Under the pieces are notes generated by a model. The model made no database searches. It worked only from the letters and a program-made list of their open reading frames with translations, and was not told the origin of the DNA. From Luteibacter sp. Sphag1AF (lineage in GTDB: Bacteria; Pseudomonadota; Gammaproteobacteria; Xanthomonadales; Rhodanobacteraceae), in contig NZ_JACHYH010000008.1 of NCBI RefSeq assembly GCF_014192715.1, positions 1-64,000 of the forward strand: DNA of 64,000 bases, given 5' to 3'. Below, piece after piece: positions 52,684 through 61,779 of this stretch (position 1 is the stretch's first letter; each line of letters opens with the position of its first letter). The translations under genes and the position numbers were made by a program.

Positions 52684-53943
52684 ATGGAAAACCTGGATGC
52701 GCTCAAGCTCGACGCATCCCACCGTTCACAGCGGTCGCCGCGTGGTGGAAGAGTACACGGGCTACGTTTGACCGTCGCCCTCGCCGGCGGCGTTGTTGTG
52801 CTTGTGGTCGCTGGGGCTTTGACCTGGCGAAGGGCCTCGCGAGAGAAGGTCCCGGAGCGGATAGCCGAGGTGGTCACCATCGGTCCGCTGAGGCAGGGCG
52901 CACATTCCTTGCTGGAGGCGACCGGGTACGTGACGGCCCGTCGCAGCGCAACGGTGTCCGCACAGGTAACCGGAATCCTGAGCGAGGTCAACTTTGAAGA
53001 GGGCGACCATGTTCGCAAGGGGCAGCTTCTCGCCCGCCTTGAGGACGGCGCATTCGTTTCATCGCTCGACGGTGCCCGGGCGAACCTCAGTGCAGCCAAC
53101 GCGAAGATGGTCGAAATTGGCGTACAGCGGCATCAGCTTGAACGGGACTCAACACGAGCCCAGGCATTGGTTGAGCGAAAACTGGTGTCGCGGCAAACGG
53201 CAGAGCAGGCCCAGAGTGCGCTTGACGTGTCTGATGCTCAACTCGCGTCGCAGCGCTATGGCGTCCTTGCGGCCCAGGCGGCGGTGGAGATGGCGCGGGT
53301 CAACCTCGCATACACCGTCGTGCGTGCCCCCTTCGATGGCATTGTCACCATCAAGTCAGCGCAGGTTGGCGAAACCGTGTCACCGTTGTCGGCAGGAGGG
53401 GGATTTACCCGTACCGGCATCGGTACCGTGGTGGACATGGATTCGCTGGAAGTGCAGGTCGATGTGAACGAAGCCTACATCGGACGCGTGACATCCGGGA
53501 TGGCCGTAAAAATCATCCTCGACGCCTACCCGGATCACCCGTCAAGAGGGCGGGTTCTGGCCATCATTCCCGCAGCCGACCGCGGCCGGGCCACCGTTCG
53601 GGTCAGGGTCGGCGCGGACCAAGTGGACCGGCGCTGGTTGCCGGACATGGGCGCCAAGGTTTCGTTCCTCGCCGATGAGGGCGCGGCACCGAAGAAAGAG
53701 GGCGTCGTCTTGCCTCGCAGCGCCCTGGTCGTCGCGAACGGGCAAGCGACGGTTTTTGCCGTCGAAGACGGCAAGGCTGTCAGCACGCCGGTGGTTGTCG
53801 CGCTTGCGGAGGGCCCGCAGGTGCGCGTCGTCTCTGGCATCCGCGAGGGCCTCAGCATTCTCGTTGCTCCTCCGCCGGGACTTCGCGATGGCGAGGCCGT
53901 TCATATTCACACTACTTCCTCGAGTGACAAGGTCCAGCCATGA
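52684..53943 (+). CDS. Periplasmic adaptor (MacA/HlyD family)
   Basis: A 419-residue membrane-fusion protein: cytoplasmic start, one helix at about residues 29-48 (TVALAGGVVVLVVAGALTW), lipoyl-like half-motifs (VSAQVTGILSEVNFEEGDHV; YTVVRAPFDGIVTIKSAQVG), a coiled-coil hairpin of about 90 residues between them, and a beta-barrel domain. It links an inner-membrane exporter to TolC. It overlaps the LolD-like ATPase gene (ATGA). Together with the two FtsX permeases it forms a MacAB-like pump. The ribosome site is weak (CCGGAA). Confidence 0.9.
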   Translation: MENLDALKLDASHRSQRSPRGGRVHGLRLTVALAGGVVVLVVAGALTWRRASREKVPERIAEVVTIGPLRQGAHSLLEATGYVTARRSATVSAQVTGILSEVNFEEGDHVRKGQLLARLEDGAFVSSLDGARANLSAANAKMVEIGVQRHQLERDSTRAQALVERKLVSRQTAEQAQSALDVSDAQLASQRYGVLAAQAAVEMARVNLAYTVVRAPFDGIVTIKSAQVGETVSPLSAGGGFTRTGIGTVVDMDSLEVQVDVNEAYIGRVTSGMAVKIILDAYPDHPSRGRVLAIIPAADRGRATVRVRVGADQVDRRWLPDMGAKVSFLADEGAAPKKEGVVLPRSALVVANGQATVFAVEDGKAVSTPVVVALAEGPQVRVVSGIREGLSILVAPPPGLRDGEAVHIHTTSSSDKVQP

Positions 53944-54617
53944 ACAACATCGTCCAGATTCGCGACCTCGGAAAGAACTACCAAAAAGGGCCGACGACGG
54001 TCCAGGTTCTGAGCGGCCTCGACCTTGACATCGAAAAGGGTGAGTTCGTCGCGTTGGTGGGACCTTCGGGGTCAGGAAAGACGACCCTGCTCAACATCAT
54101 CGGCGGCATTGATGCGCCTTCATCCGGTTCGGTTGCCTTCGACGGACGTGAGGTCAACTACGGGGACGATGGTCGGCTGGCTCGGTGGCGCGCCGAACAC
54201 GTGGGTTTCGTGTTTCAGTTCTACCACCTGTTGCCCATGTTGTCGGCAATGCGGAACGTCGAGCTGCCACTGCTGTTGACCAGGATGGGTGCGGCTGAGC
54301 GGCAGCAACGCTGCGTGCTTGCGCTTGGTCTCGTCGGTCTTTCCGATCGTGCAGGGCATCGTCCGGCCGAGCTTTCCGGCGGCGAACAACAACGCGTTGC
54401 CATCGCTCGCGCCATCGTTTCTGATCCGGGTCTGCTTGTGTGCGATGAGCCGACGGGCGATCTGGACCGCGAATCGTCTACCCAGATCCTTCAGTTGCTG
54501 CGAGACCTGAATGGGCAGCATGGGAAAACGATTGTCATGGTCACTCATGACCCCTATGCAGCAGCCTTTGCCGATCGCACTGTGTCCATGGAAAAAGGCA
54601 AGCTCCAGGTTGCGTGA
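53940..54617 (+). CDS. ABC transporter ATP-binding protein, LolD/MacB type
   Basis: A 225-residue intact ATPase: Walker [17 protein letters not shown]-loop [10 protein letters not shown], signature [16 protein letters not shown], Walker [13 protein letters not shown], and switch MVTHDPYAA. It is closest to the LolD/MacB group that drives FtsX-type permeases without transporting through the membrane itself (mechanotransmission). It overlaps the adaptor gene and most likely energises the permeases at 48213 and 49399. Confidence 0.92.
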   Translation: MNNIVQIRDLGKNYQKGPTTVQVLSGLDLDIEKGEFVALVGPSGSGKTTLLNIIGGIDAPSSGSVAFDGREVNYGDDGRLARWRAEHVGFVFQFYHLLPMLSAMRNVELPLLLTRMGAAERQQRCVLALGLVGLSDRAGHRPAELSGGEQQRVAIARAIVSDPGLLVCDEPTGDLDRESSTQILQLLRDLNGQHGKTIVMVTHDPYAAAFADRTVSMEKGKLQVA

Positions 54618-54660
54618 GCAACGACGGGGCGGAAAGACAGCCCATGCGAACATCGTCCTG

Positions 54661-54849
54661 GTGACTTGCTTCGTGGTGTTCGCGGTCTTGAAGAGAGTGT
54701 CGCGAAACACCCGGGAGGATATGACTGCGGTGTACGGTGGGTCACGCGTGCGAATGCTCGTTGCCGACGGCTTGGCCTGCGCACTGGCGGTAGGCGCCTT
54801 GCTGCTAGTCGCTCATTTTGGCTTGGGGAAGCCGGTCGCATCGAGCTGA
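54661..54849 (+). CDS. Possible small two-helix protein or permease remnant
   Basis: In one frame after the ATPase gene, a GTG start would give 62 residues with two hydrophobic segments (VTCFVVFAVLKRV; MLVADGLACALAVGALLLVA) and a short polar loop. No good ribosome site is visible. It may be the end of a permease deleted in part, or a real small membrane protein. Confidence 0.3.
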   Translation: MTCFVVFAVLKRVSRNTREDMTAVYGGSRVRMLVADGLACALAVGALLLVAHFGLGKPVASS

Positions 54850-55149
54850 TTCAGGAATGGCGGGGCCGGTGCGCTCGGATTGCCGCCGCAGCAGTCACCG
54901 TCAGCCCGAAGTGGCTTGACGGATACCTCACCTCGTCCAACTCTCCCGGTGATTAAATCTCGAACTGATGGCATCACCTTCGAAGGACGTATCTTTCCGG
55001 CGAACGGAAGCTGGAGAGCGGCCATGGTCTCGCCTTCGTCGGGCTGCGCGCATTCCTAATAGGCAGTGACAGGGTAAAGCGCCAATGACACGGTTTCAGA
55101 CCCGAGTGACAAGGTAAAGGGAGCCCGACAGGCTATCGAAAAGTCGCGC
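54850..55149. other. Right edge of the element, no gene
   Basis: About 300 nt without a credible gene, containing the right transposon-type end (55064-55130) and, beyond it, the start of the MerR promoter. Confidence 0.4.
55064..55130 (+). repeat. Right end of the 8.2-kb element, with three internal repeats
   Basis: Read on the minus strand it begins TGTCGGGCTCCCTTTACC and has TGTCACT, TGTCATT and TGTCACT at about 20-bp intervals. Similar to 46843-46909 without gaps. Confidence 0.65.
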
Positions 55150-55181
55150 TTGACTCTGGACCTGGATCAATGGTCTAGACT
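55150..55181 (+). promoter_or_regulatory. MerR-type promoter with long spacer
   Basis: TTGACT (55150-55155) and TAGACT (55176-55181) are 20 bp apart, the long spacer typical of MerR-regulated promoters. The spacer holds a dyad GACC-N9-GGTC. The start codon at 55188 lies only 6 nt after the -10 box, so the transcript is probably leaderless. Confidence 0.7.
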
Positions 55182-55187
55182 TGCCGC

Positions 55188-55607
55188 ATGCCTACCGAAA
55201 CCACCTCCCTGACCATTGGCCGCATTGCCAGCACTGTTGGCGTTGCGATTGACACCATTCGTTACTACGAGCGCGAGGGCCTGCTGCCTGAGCCGCGGCG
55301 CCGGGCGTCGGGGTATCGGGAGTACGACGCCGCGGCGGTGACGCGGCTGAGGTTTATCCGGCGTGCCAAGGATCTTGGGTTCACGCTGGAGGAAATCCGC
55401 GAGTTGCTGGCGCTGTCTGCCGACCGGGCGGATGGGGTCGGTGGTGTGCGCGAACGGGCGCAGAAGCGGCTGGACGCGATTGATGCGCGGATTGCCGAGT
55501 TGCAGCGCGTGCGGCAGGGTTTGTTTGATCTGGTGGATGCCTGCCCGGGGCATGGTGCACCGGAGGAATGCCCGATTCTGCGGGCTCTGTCGGAGCCGCA
55601 GGCATGA
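55188..55607 (+). CDS. MerR-family regulator, copper/heavy-metal responsive type
   Basis: A 139-residue activator: N-terminal HTH ([24 protein letters not shown] region), a long dimer helix, and a C-terminal metal loop [10 protein letters not shown] followed by PILRAL. Two cysteines in this spacing fit CueR-like and related regulators. It overlaps the P-type ATPase gene by 4 nt (ATGA) and likely controls its own operon through the promoter at 55150. It should sense Cu+ or a similar soft metal in the cytoplasm. Confidence 0.88.
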   Translation: MPTETTSLTIGRIASTVGVAIDTIRYYEREGLLPEPRRRASGYREYDAAAVTRLRFIRRAKDLGFTLEEIRELLALSADRADGVGGVRERAQKRLDAIDARIAELQRVRQGLFDLVDACPGHGAPEECPILRALSEPQA

Positions 55608-57928
55608 GCGCGTCGTGCTGTTCGCACGGCGCGGTGTCTGCGGTGGCTGATCCGTTGAAGGACCCTGTGTGCGGCATGACGGTCGATCCTGCGACGGCGA
55701 AATACAGCGCGGAGCACCACGGCACCACCTATTACTTCTGTGGCGCCCGATGCAAAGACCGCTTTGTGGCGGACCCTCAGTCCTTCCTGGCGCCCAGGCC
55801 GGTAGCGGCGCCTGCGCCTGCGGGCACGATATACACCTGTCCGATGCATCCGGAGATCCGTCAGGTCGGGCCGGGCTCGTGCCCCAAGTGCGGCATGGCG
55901 CTTGAGCCTGCGTTGCCCAGTGCGGATGAAGATAACAGCGAAGTGCACGCCCTGGGCATGCGCCTGCTTGCGCTGGTGGCATTGACGCTGCCGGTGTTCG
56001 TGCTGGCGATGGGGCCGCACCTGTTCGGCTGGCCGTTGCCGATGTCCTGGGCGATGCCTGCGCGGGTGATCGATGCAGTGCTGGCCAGTGTGGTTGTGCT
56101 GTGGGGCGGTGCGCCGTTCTTTGCGCGCGGCTGGCGCTCGCTGCTGCCGTGGTCGCCGAACATGTACACGCTGATTGCGCTGGGTACGGGCGTGGCGTGG
56201 CTTTACAGCGTGGTGGCCTTCCTGCTGCCGGGGATATTCCCTGTGGCCATGCAGGATGGACATGGCCAGATAGCCGTCTATTTCGAATCGGCGGCGGTCA
56301 TTGTCACACTGGTGATGCTGGGGGATTTTCTGGAGTTGCGTGCGCGCAGGCAGACAGGTGAAGCGCTTCGTGCCCTGCTGGGTCTGGTGCCCAAGACCGC
56401 ACGGCGAATCGCCGCCGATGGCAGCGAGCATGACGTTGCGCTGGATGAGCTCAGTGCAGGCGATCTGTTGCGTGTACGGCCTGGTGAGAAAGTGCCTGCG
56501 GATGGCATCGTCACCGATGGCGAAAGCCACGTGGACGAAGCCATGCTGACCGGCGAACCGATGCCGGTGGCCAAGGCGAAGGGCGACCATGTCACGGGGG
56601 GCACGCTCAATCAGCATGGTGCGTTGACCATGCGTGTGCAGCACACGGGTGCCGATACCGTGCTGTCGCGGATCGTGGCGCTGGTCGCCGAAGCGCAGCG
56701 CTCGCGTGCGCCGTTGCAGCGCATCGCAGATCGCGTGGCCGCGTGGTTCGTTCCCGCAGTCGTCGCCGTGGCTGTGCTCGCGTTTGCGCTGTGGTGGCTG
56801 CTGGGCCCGGAGCCGCGCTTTGCGCATGCACTGGTAGCGGCGGTTTCGGTGCTGATCATCGCCTGTCCCTGCGCGCTGGGTCTGGCTACGCCGATGTCGA
56901 TCATGGTGGCCAGTGGTCGCGGCGCGCAGGCGGGCATTCTGTTCCGTGATGCGGCGGCCATTGAGACATTGCGTGACGTCGACACGCTGGTGTTCGACAA
57001 GACCGGCACGCTGACGGAGGGGCGTCCGGTGCTTTCCGGCGTGGAGACGTTTGGCTGGGAGCGCGCCGAGGTACTGGCTTTTGCGGCGGCCATCGAGCGG
57101 CCCAGTGAACATCCGCTCGCAGCGGCCGTGGTTGCTGCGGCGCTGGCGGAAGGCATCACTATCCCCGAGGCATACGGTTTTGACGTAGCGGTGGGTCGGG
57201 GTGTGTCGGGCCGCGTTGGCGATACCGATGTCGCGCTGGGCAATAGCCAGCTGATGGAGCAGCAGCGGGTGGACGTGGGGGCAGGGCGCGACAAGGCGGA
57301 AACGATGCGGGCCCGTGGCGCCACCGTCATGTTTCTGGCGCTGAATGGCCGACTCGCCGCCATGCTGGCCTTTACCGACCCGATCAAGCCGTCTGCGGCC
57401 CCGGCCCTGAAGGCACTGCGCGAAGCGGGCCTGCGGCTGGTCATGCTCACGGGCGACAGCGCCACCACGGCCAAGGCCGTGGCGAGCGACCTGGCGCTGG
57501 ATGACGTGCACGCTGGCGCATCGCCGGAAGACAAGGCGGCCGTGATCCGGGATCTCAAGCGCGAGGGTCGCAAGGTCGCCATGGCGGGTGATGGCGTGAA
57601 CGATGCACCGGCGCTTGCTCTGGCAGACGTAGGCATTGGCATGGGCAATGGCAGCGACATCGCCATTGAAAGCGCCAGCGTTACCCTGCTTAAGGGTGAC
57701 CTTGCCGGTATTGCCCGCGCGCGGGCACTCTCCGAAGCCACGGTTCGCAATATCCGGCAAAACCTGTTCTTTGCGTTCGTCTATAACGCAGTCGGGGTGC
57801 CTCTGGCAGCCGGTGTGTTGTATCCCCTCTGGGGCATCACGCTGTCGCCGATGGTGGCGGCACTGGCCATGAGCCTCAGTTCGGTGTCGGTGGTGGGCAA
57901 CGCGCTGCGGCTGCGGCGTCACGGATAA
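55604..57928 (+). CDS. copA: Copper-type P1B ATPase with YHS and metal-binding N-terminal domains
   Basis: A 774-residue metal-exporting ATPase. The N-terminus has a YHS domain ([28 protein letters not shown]) and a small Cys/His metal domain ([20 protein letters not shown]), not the usual CxxC HMA domain. Then come eight membrane helices with the CPC motif ([12 protein letters not shown]), phosphorylation site [12 protein letters not shown] motif SEHPLAAAV, and [12 protein letters not shown]. Such ATPases export Cu+ (or Ag+) to the periplasm. It is co-transcribed with the MerR regulator. Confidence 0.93.
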   Translation: MSASCCSHGAVSAVADPLKDPVCGMTVDPATAKYSAEHHGTTYYFCGARCKDRFVADPQSFLAPRPVAAPAPAGTIYTCPMHPEIRQVGPGSCPKCGMALEPALPSADEDNSEVHALGMRLLALVALTLPVFVLAMGPHLFGWPLPMSWAMPARVIDAVLASVVVLWGGAPFFARGWRSLLPWSPNMYTLIALGTGVAWLYSVVAFLLPGIFPVAMQDGHGQIAVYFESAAVIVTLVMLGDFLELRARRQTGEALRALLGLVPKTARRIAADGSEHDVALDELSAGDLLRVRPGEKVPADGIVTDGESHVDEAMLTGEPMPVAKAKGDHVTGGTLNQHGALTMRVQHTGADTVLSRIVALVAEAQRSRAPLQRIADRVAAWFVPAVVAVAVLAFALWWLLGPEPRFAHALVAAVSVLIIACPCALGLATPMSIMVASGRGAQAGILFRDAAAIETLRDVDTLVFDKTGTLTEGRPVLSGVETFGWERAEVLAFAAAIERPSEHPLAAAVVAAALAEGITIPEAYGFDVAVGRGVSGRVGDTDVALGNSQLMEQQRVDVGAGRDKAETMRARGATVMFLALNGRLAAMLAFTDPIKPSAAPALKALREAGLRLVMLTGDSATTAKAVASDLALDDVHAGASPEDKAAVIRDLKREGRKVAMAGDGVNDAPALALADVGIGMGNGSDIAIESASVTLLKGDLAGIARARALSEATVRNIRQNLFFAFVYNAVGVPLAAGVLYPLWGITLSPMVAALAMSLSSVSVVGNALRLRRHG

Positions 57929-58002
57929 GCAAATGGACACGCGCGCGATGCCCCCCCGCGCGCTAAGCTTCGCGTCTCCCCACCCGTTCGTGAGCTCCCC
58001 GC

Positions 58003-58611
58003 ATGTCTCAGTCCACCGACTTTCGCATCGAAACCTATGTGGGTGCCGCGATGCTCGACTACCTGGATCAGGTAGCCGCACTGCGCACAGCCGTCTTCCG
58101 CGAGTGGCCGTATCTGTACGAGGGTGACGACAACTACGAGCGGGAATATCTGTCGCACTACGCCGCCTCGCCGCGCAGCATCTGCGTGCTGGCGCGCGTG
58201 GGTGAGCAGATTGTGGGCGCGTCCACCGGCATTCCGCTGCGCGACGATGCCGCTTCGCTGCATGTGCCGTTCGAGCGCAAGGGCATCGATGTGGACGACG
58301 TGTTCTATTTCGGTGAATCGGTGGTGCTGGCCGAGTGGCGCGGCCGTGGCATTGGTCATCGCTTCTTTGATTCCCGCGAAGCCCATGCCCGCAGTGCGGG
58401 CGACTTCCGCTGGACCGCTTTCTGCTCGGTACAGCGCGATGAGAACGATCCGCGCCGTCCGTCGGGGTACCGTGGCAACGGCGTGTTCTGGACCAAGCGC
58501 GGCTACGAGCCGCGTACCGACATGCATTGCGAATTGAGCTGGCCGGAAGTGGGCAGCGACGCTCCTGTGAAACACCGCCTCGGCGTGTGGATGCGGAAGC
58601 TGGTGCGCTGA
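58003..58611 (+). CDS. GNAT-family N-acetyltransferase
   Basis: A 202-residue acetyltransferase. The acetyl-CoA loop is visible in VVLAEWRGRGIGHRFFDSRE, preceded by the strand VFYFGES. The substrate is unknown. Its stop codon overlaps the start of folC (TGATG), so they are translationally coupled, although GNAT and folC are functionally unrelated as far as is known. Confidence 0.85.
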   Translation: MSQSTDFRIETYVGAAMLDYLDQVAALRTAVFREWPYLYEGDDNYEREYLSHYAASPRSICVLARVGEQIVGASTGIPLRDDAASLHVPFERKGIDVDDVFYFGESVVLAEWRGRGIGHRFFDSREAHARSAGDFRWTAFCSVQRDENDPRRPSGYRGNGVFWTKRGYEPRTDMHCELSWPEVGSDAPVKHRLGVWMRKLVR

Positions 58612-59876
58612 TGGAGCGCACACTCGCACAGTGGCTCACCTATCAGGAAGGCGTGCATCCCCGGGACATCGAGCTCGGGCTGGATCGCGTCCGTGAAGTG
58701 TGGGAGCGCATGGGCGGTGGCCAGCCTGCGCCGTTGACCATCACGGTGGGCGGCACCAATGGCAAGGGTTCCACCGTTGCGCTGCTGGAGGCCATGCTTC
58801 GCGCGGCCGGCTATCGCACCGGCTGCTATACCTCGCCGCATTTGCTCGTCTACAACGAGCGGGTGCGCATCGACGGCGCCCATGCCACGGATGAGGCGCT
58901 GGTCGCATCGTTCCAGCGTATCGACACGGCCCGGGGCAGCATCGCGCAAACCTATTTCGAGTTCGGCACGCTGGCGGCGCTGGATCTGATGAAGCGCGCC
59001 AAAGTGGACGTGGCCATCCTGGAAGTGGGCCTTGGCGGCCGTCTGGACGCCGTCAACATCATCGACGCCGATGCCGTGGTCATCACCACGGTAGATCTCG
59101 ACCATCAGGATTGGCTGGGCTCCGACCGGGACAGCATTGGCATCGAGAAGGCGGGCATTGCCCGGCAGGGACGTCCGGCCATCGTGGGCGAAACCAGCCC
59201 GCCGGCCGGGTTGCTGATGACGCTGGGCGCCCTCGGCGCTTCGGTCGAACGCGCCGGCCTGGAATTCACGGTTCATCGCGGCGCCGACGGCTGGCGCTGG
59301 CAGCACAAGGACGGCACGACGTTCGACCTGCCGGACCCGGCGCTTCACGCCCCGTGCCAGCACGACAACGCAGCGGCGGCGATTGCCGTGCTGCACGCGC
59401 TGGGCGAGCGCGTGAATGTGGATGCGGCTGCGCTGGCTCGCGGCCTGCGCGAGGTGGTTGTTCCCGGCCGCCTCCAGCAGACCCGTTCGGCGCCGCGCGA
59501 AGTGGTGGACGTGGGCCACAACCCGCAGGCCGCCCGCGCGCTGGCCGGCTGGCTGGACGCGCAGCCCGCGAAGGGCAGGGTGTTCGCGGTGTACGGGGCG
59601 CTGGCTGATAAAGATGTGGCGGGCGTCATCGGGGCACTGGGTACGCGGATTGATGGCTGGTACATCGCGGGGCTGGACGGCGCCACGGCGCGCGGCCTCA
59701 CCGCCAGGGCCGTGACCACGGTGTTGCAGGAAACCCTCCCCGGAGCCCATCACGCCTCGTTTGACGACGTGCCTTCGGCGTTGCTTGCGGCGCGCAGCGA
59801 TGCATCGGCGGACGACACCCTCCTGGTTTTTGGTTCATTCTTCGTCGCAGCGGCAGGCCTGTCGCTGTCTATGTGA
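58611..59876 (+). CDS. folC: Bifunctional folylpolyglutamate/dihydrofolate synthase
   Basis: A 421-residue Mur-ligase-type enzyme that makes dihydrofolate from dihydropteroate and adds glutamates to folates. The P-loop is TVGGTNGKGSTVALLEAML, with SPHLLVYNERVRIDG and VAILEVGLGGRLDAVNIID following, and the C-terminal Mur domain motif DVGHNPQAARAL. Length matches E. coli FolC (422). It leads the core cluster folC-SPOR-cvpA-purF, also seen in E. coli (folC-dedD-cvpA-purF). Confidence 0.96.
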   Translation: MERTLAQWLTYQEGVHPRDIELGLDRVREVWERMGGGQPAPLTITVGGTNGKGSTVALLEAMLRAAGYRTGCYTSPHLLVYNERVRIDGAHATDEALVASFQRIDTARGSIAQTYFEFGTLAALDLMKRAKVDVAILEVGLGGRLDAVNIIDADAVVITTVDLDHQDWLGSDRDSIGIEKAGIARQGRPAIVGETSPPAGLLMTLGALGASVERAGLEFTVHRGADGWRWQHKDGTTFDLPDPALHAPCQHDNAAAAIAVLHALGERVNVDAAALARGLREVVVPGRLQQTRSAPREVVDVGHNPQAARALAGWLDAQPAKGRVFAVYGALADKDVAGVIGALGTRIDGWYIAGLDGATARGLTARAVTTVLQETLPGAHHASFDDVPSALLAARSDASADDTLLVFGSFFVAAAGLSLSM

Positions 59877-59919
59877 ACGTGTTCCGTTGCCGCGCAGGCG
59901 GCAGGGACCCGTTGCCGGG

Positions 59920-59925
59920 TATAAT
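59920..59925 (+). promoter_or_regulatory. -10-like box upstream of the SPOR gene
   Basis: A consensus TATAAT lies 28 nt before the ATG at 59953, in the folC-SPOR gap. No good -35 is found at the standard distance, so activity is uncertain. Confidence 0.4.
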
Positions 59926-59952
59926 CGCGGCGATACGCTAAGCGTCGGTCGT

Positions 59953-60987
59953 ATGGAGCCTTCCTTGAAAACACGCCTGCTGGGTGCCGCCGTTCTGATC
60001 GCTCTGGCGGTCCTGTTTGTGCCGATGTTCTTTTCCAGTGCGCCGCCCAAGTCGGACGCCGACCAGACGGTCAGCCTGGAGATTCCGCCGGCTCCGGATC
60101 GCGAATTGCAGACGCGCACGCTGAATGTGGCGCCCAACGGTGGGCCGGCCACGGTCACCGGCACGCAGGTGGCCAATGGCCCCGTACCGCCCGCCCAGCA
60201 GCCGGGTCAGCCGGCAGCCACCAGCGGCGACAAGCTGGCCTCGGTAGACATCGCCTCGCGCAAGCCGGCCGACGCGCTGCCTGAAGACTTCGCCAAGGCT
60301 CCCGCGCAGACCAGGCCGGTTGCGACGCCCAAGCCGGCTGCGCCGGTCGTTACGGCACCGGTGAAGACGCCGACGGCCGTGGCCACGGCTCCCGCCGAGC
60401 CCGCAGGCACCGCCGCGCATGGCAGCTATTCGCTCAATCTCAGTGCATACGCCGATCGCTCGAAGGCCGACGCCCTGGTGTCCAAGGTCCGCGCGCTGGG
60501 TTATCCGGTAAGCGCCACGGCCACCACGCAGGCGGGGCGCGCCCTGACCCGCGTTACCGCGGGCCCGTTCGAGTCCCGCACGGCAGCGGAAGCGGCCCGT
60601 CTCAAGATCACCTCGGCGGTGCCCGGTGTGCCGGCATCCTTGTCCTCCGGTGCCAGCAACCAGCAGGCGGATGTTGCCCCGAAGGCGGCCGCCCCTCTCG
60701 CTGCCGCGCCGCAGGCCGCCGCCGCGCCGGTGGCCAGTGCTCCGCGTGCCGGCGGCTTTGCCGTTCAGGTCGCGGCGGTCAGCAGCGAAGCGGAGGCCAC
60801 CCGTCTGCGCGACAAGCTGCGCGGTGCGGGTATCGCAGGGTATGTGGACTCGGTGTCCAGCAGCAGCGGCGCGAAGCTCTGGCGTGTGCGCGCCGGCCCG
60901 CAGACGCAACGCGACGACGCCGTGCGCCTGAAGGAAACGGTAAAAGCCAAGCTCGGTATCGATGGCGTCGTGGTTACCGCGCCGTAA
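59953..60987 (+). CDS. dedD: SPOR-domain protein (DedD-like)
   Basis: A 344-residue protein: a short cytoplasmic end, one membrane helix (LLGAAVLIALAVLFVPMFF), a Pro/Ala-rich linker, and two SPOR domains at about residues 155-225 (YSLNLSAYADRSKADALVSK) and 260-340 (FAVQVAAVSSEAEATRLRDK). SPOR domains bind denuded septal peptidoglycan. E. coli DedD has one SPOR domain and the same gene neighbours; the second copy here is the difference. The ATG at 59953 gives the usual N-terminus. Confidence 0.88.
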   Translation: MEPSLKTRLLGAAVLIALAVLFVPMFFSSAPPKSDADQTVSLEIPPAPDRELQTRTLNVAPNGGPATVTGTQVANGPVPPAQQPGQPAATSGDKLASVDIASRKPADALPEDFAKAPAQTRPVATPKPAAPVVTAPVKTPTAVATAPAEPAGTAAHGSYSLNLSAYADRSKADALVSKVRALGYPVSATATTQAGRALTRVTAGPFESRTAAEAARLKITSAVPGVPASLSSGASNQQADVAPKAAAPLAAAPQAAAAPVASAPRAGGFAVQVAAVSSEAEATRLRDKLRGAGIAGYVDSVSSSSGAKLWRVRAGPQTQRDDAVRLKETVKAKLGIDGVVVTAP

Positions 60988-61044
60988 GGCGGCTACCCCG
61001 GCGTCACGCTGTCCCATGCCTCCTCGCCGCCACGGAATGCCCGA

Positions 61045-61767
61045 GTGAACTGGATCGACTACATCATTCTCCTGATTCTGGGACTGTCGATCTTGATGGG
61101 CCTGTGGCGCGGCCTCATCTCAGAGATCCTGTCGCTGGTTATCTGGGCGGCGGCGTTCTGGGTGTGCTGGACGTTCGGGCCGGTGCTGGCCGCGCACTTC
61201 GAGCACGACATCCCGCAGCCCTCCGTGCGCATGCTGGTGGGTTACGGCGGGTGCTTCATCATCGTGTTGATCGTGGGTGCGCTGGTGCGCTTCCTGGTTG
61301 GCAGGCTGGTGTCGGGCACCGGTCTTGGTGGCACGGATCGCCTGTTGGGCATGGCCTTCGGGTTTGTGCGCGGAGTGTTGATCGTGTCGCTGGGTGTATT
61401 TCTTCTGGGCTTCACGCCGCTGGCGAACGACGCCTATGTGCGCCAGTCGCAGATGCTGCCGCAGTTCCGCGGCGTGGCCGACTGGCTGGGCAGCGAATTG
61501 CCCTCATCGGTGCGCGGCAATTTCCATCTGCCCGACAACATGCTCGATCACATGCCCAAGCTTCCGGACAGGCTCCCCATGCCGCAGCTTCCGCAGTTCA
61601 ATCAGCTCAACCAGATGAATCAGTTGAACCAGCTCAATCAGTTCAATCCCCTGAATCAGCTGAATCCACAGAATCAGCCGAACATCCCTCAGCGACCCGG
61701 TTCGCTGGATGCGGCAAACATCGAACAACCTCACCCTGCTGCCAGTTCCACGGCAGCCATCAAGTAG
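61045..61767 (+). CDS. cvpA: CvpA family membrane protein with Asn/Gln-rich tail
   Basis: A 240-residue inner-membrane protein from GTG, with four helices (IDYIILLILGLSILMGLWRG at the start; FVRGVLIVSLGVFLLGFTPL near residue 125). CvpA is needed for colicin V production and bile/envelope tolerance in enterics. After residue 180 there is an unusual tail with LNQ/FNQ repeats (QLNQMNQLNQLNQFNPLNQ), probably disordered. E. coli CvpA ends around residue 162, so the tail is an extension. It lies just before purF, as in E. coli. Confidence 0.92.
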   Translation: MNWIDYIILLILGLSILMGLWRGLISEILSLVIWAAAFWVCWTFGPVLAAHFEHDIPQPSVRMLVGYGGCFIIVLIVGALVRFLVGRLVSGTGLGGTDRLLGMAFGFVRGVLIVSLGVFLLGFTPLANDAYVRQSQMLPQFRGVADWLGSELPSSVRGNFHLPDNMLDHMPKLPDRLPMPQLPQFNQLNQMNQLNQLNQFNPLNQLNPQNQPNIPQRPGSLDAANIEQPHPAASSTAAIK

Positions 61768-61779
61768 AAGGCAAGTCCC

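Larger units (their letters stand above)
46916..55130. mobile_element. Putative 8.2-kb transposon-like element carrying a peptide export system
   Basis: The segment is bounded by inverted TGTCGGGC ends; the right end carries three TGTCAyT repeats spaced about 20 bp, as in Tn7/Tn402-like or IS21-like elements with multiple transposase sites. It contains the FtsX permeases, truncated ATPase, M50-type protease, peptide, adaptor and LolD-like ATPase genes. No transposase is recognisable inside, and the flanks (AAGCA/T versus GGCTAT) do not show a clear target duplication. It may have been mobilised in trans, or be a recombinant relic. Confidence 0.5.

Noticed and set aside
55265-58639. Minus-strand open frame of about 1124 codons opposite the MerR/copA genes
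   Set aside because: Composition (His, Arg, Gln, Ala rich) and lack of motifs show it is a codon-bias shadow of copA and the GNAT gene.
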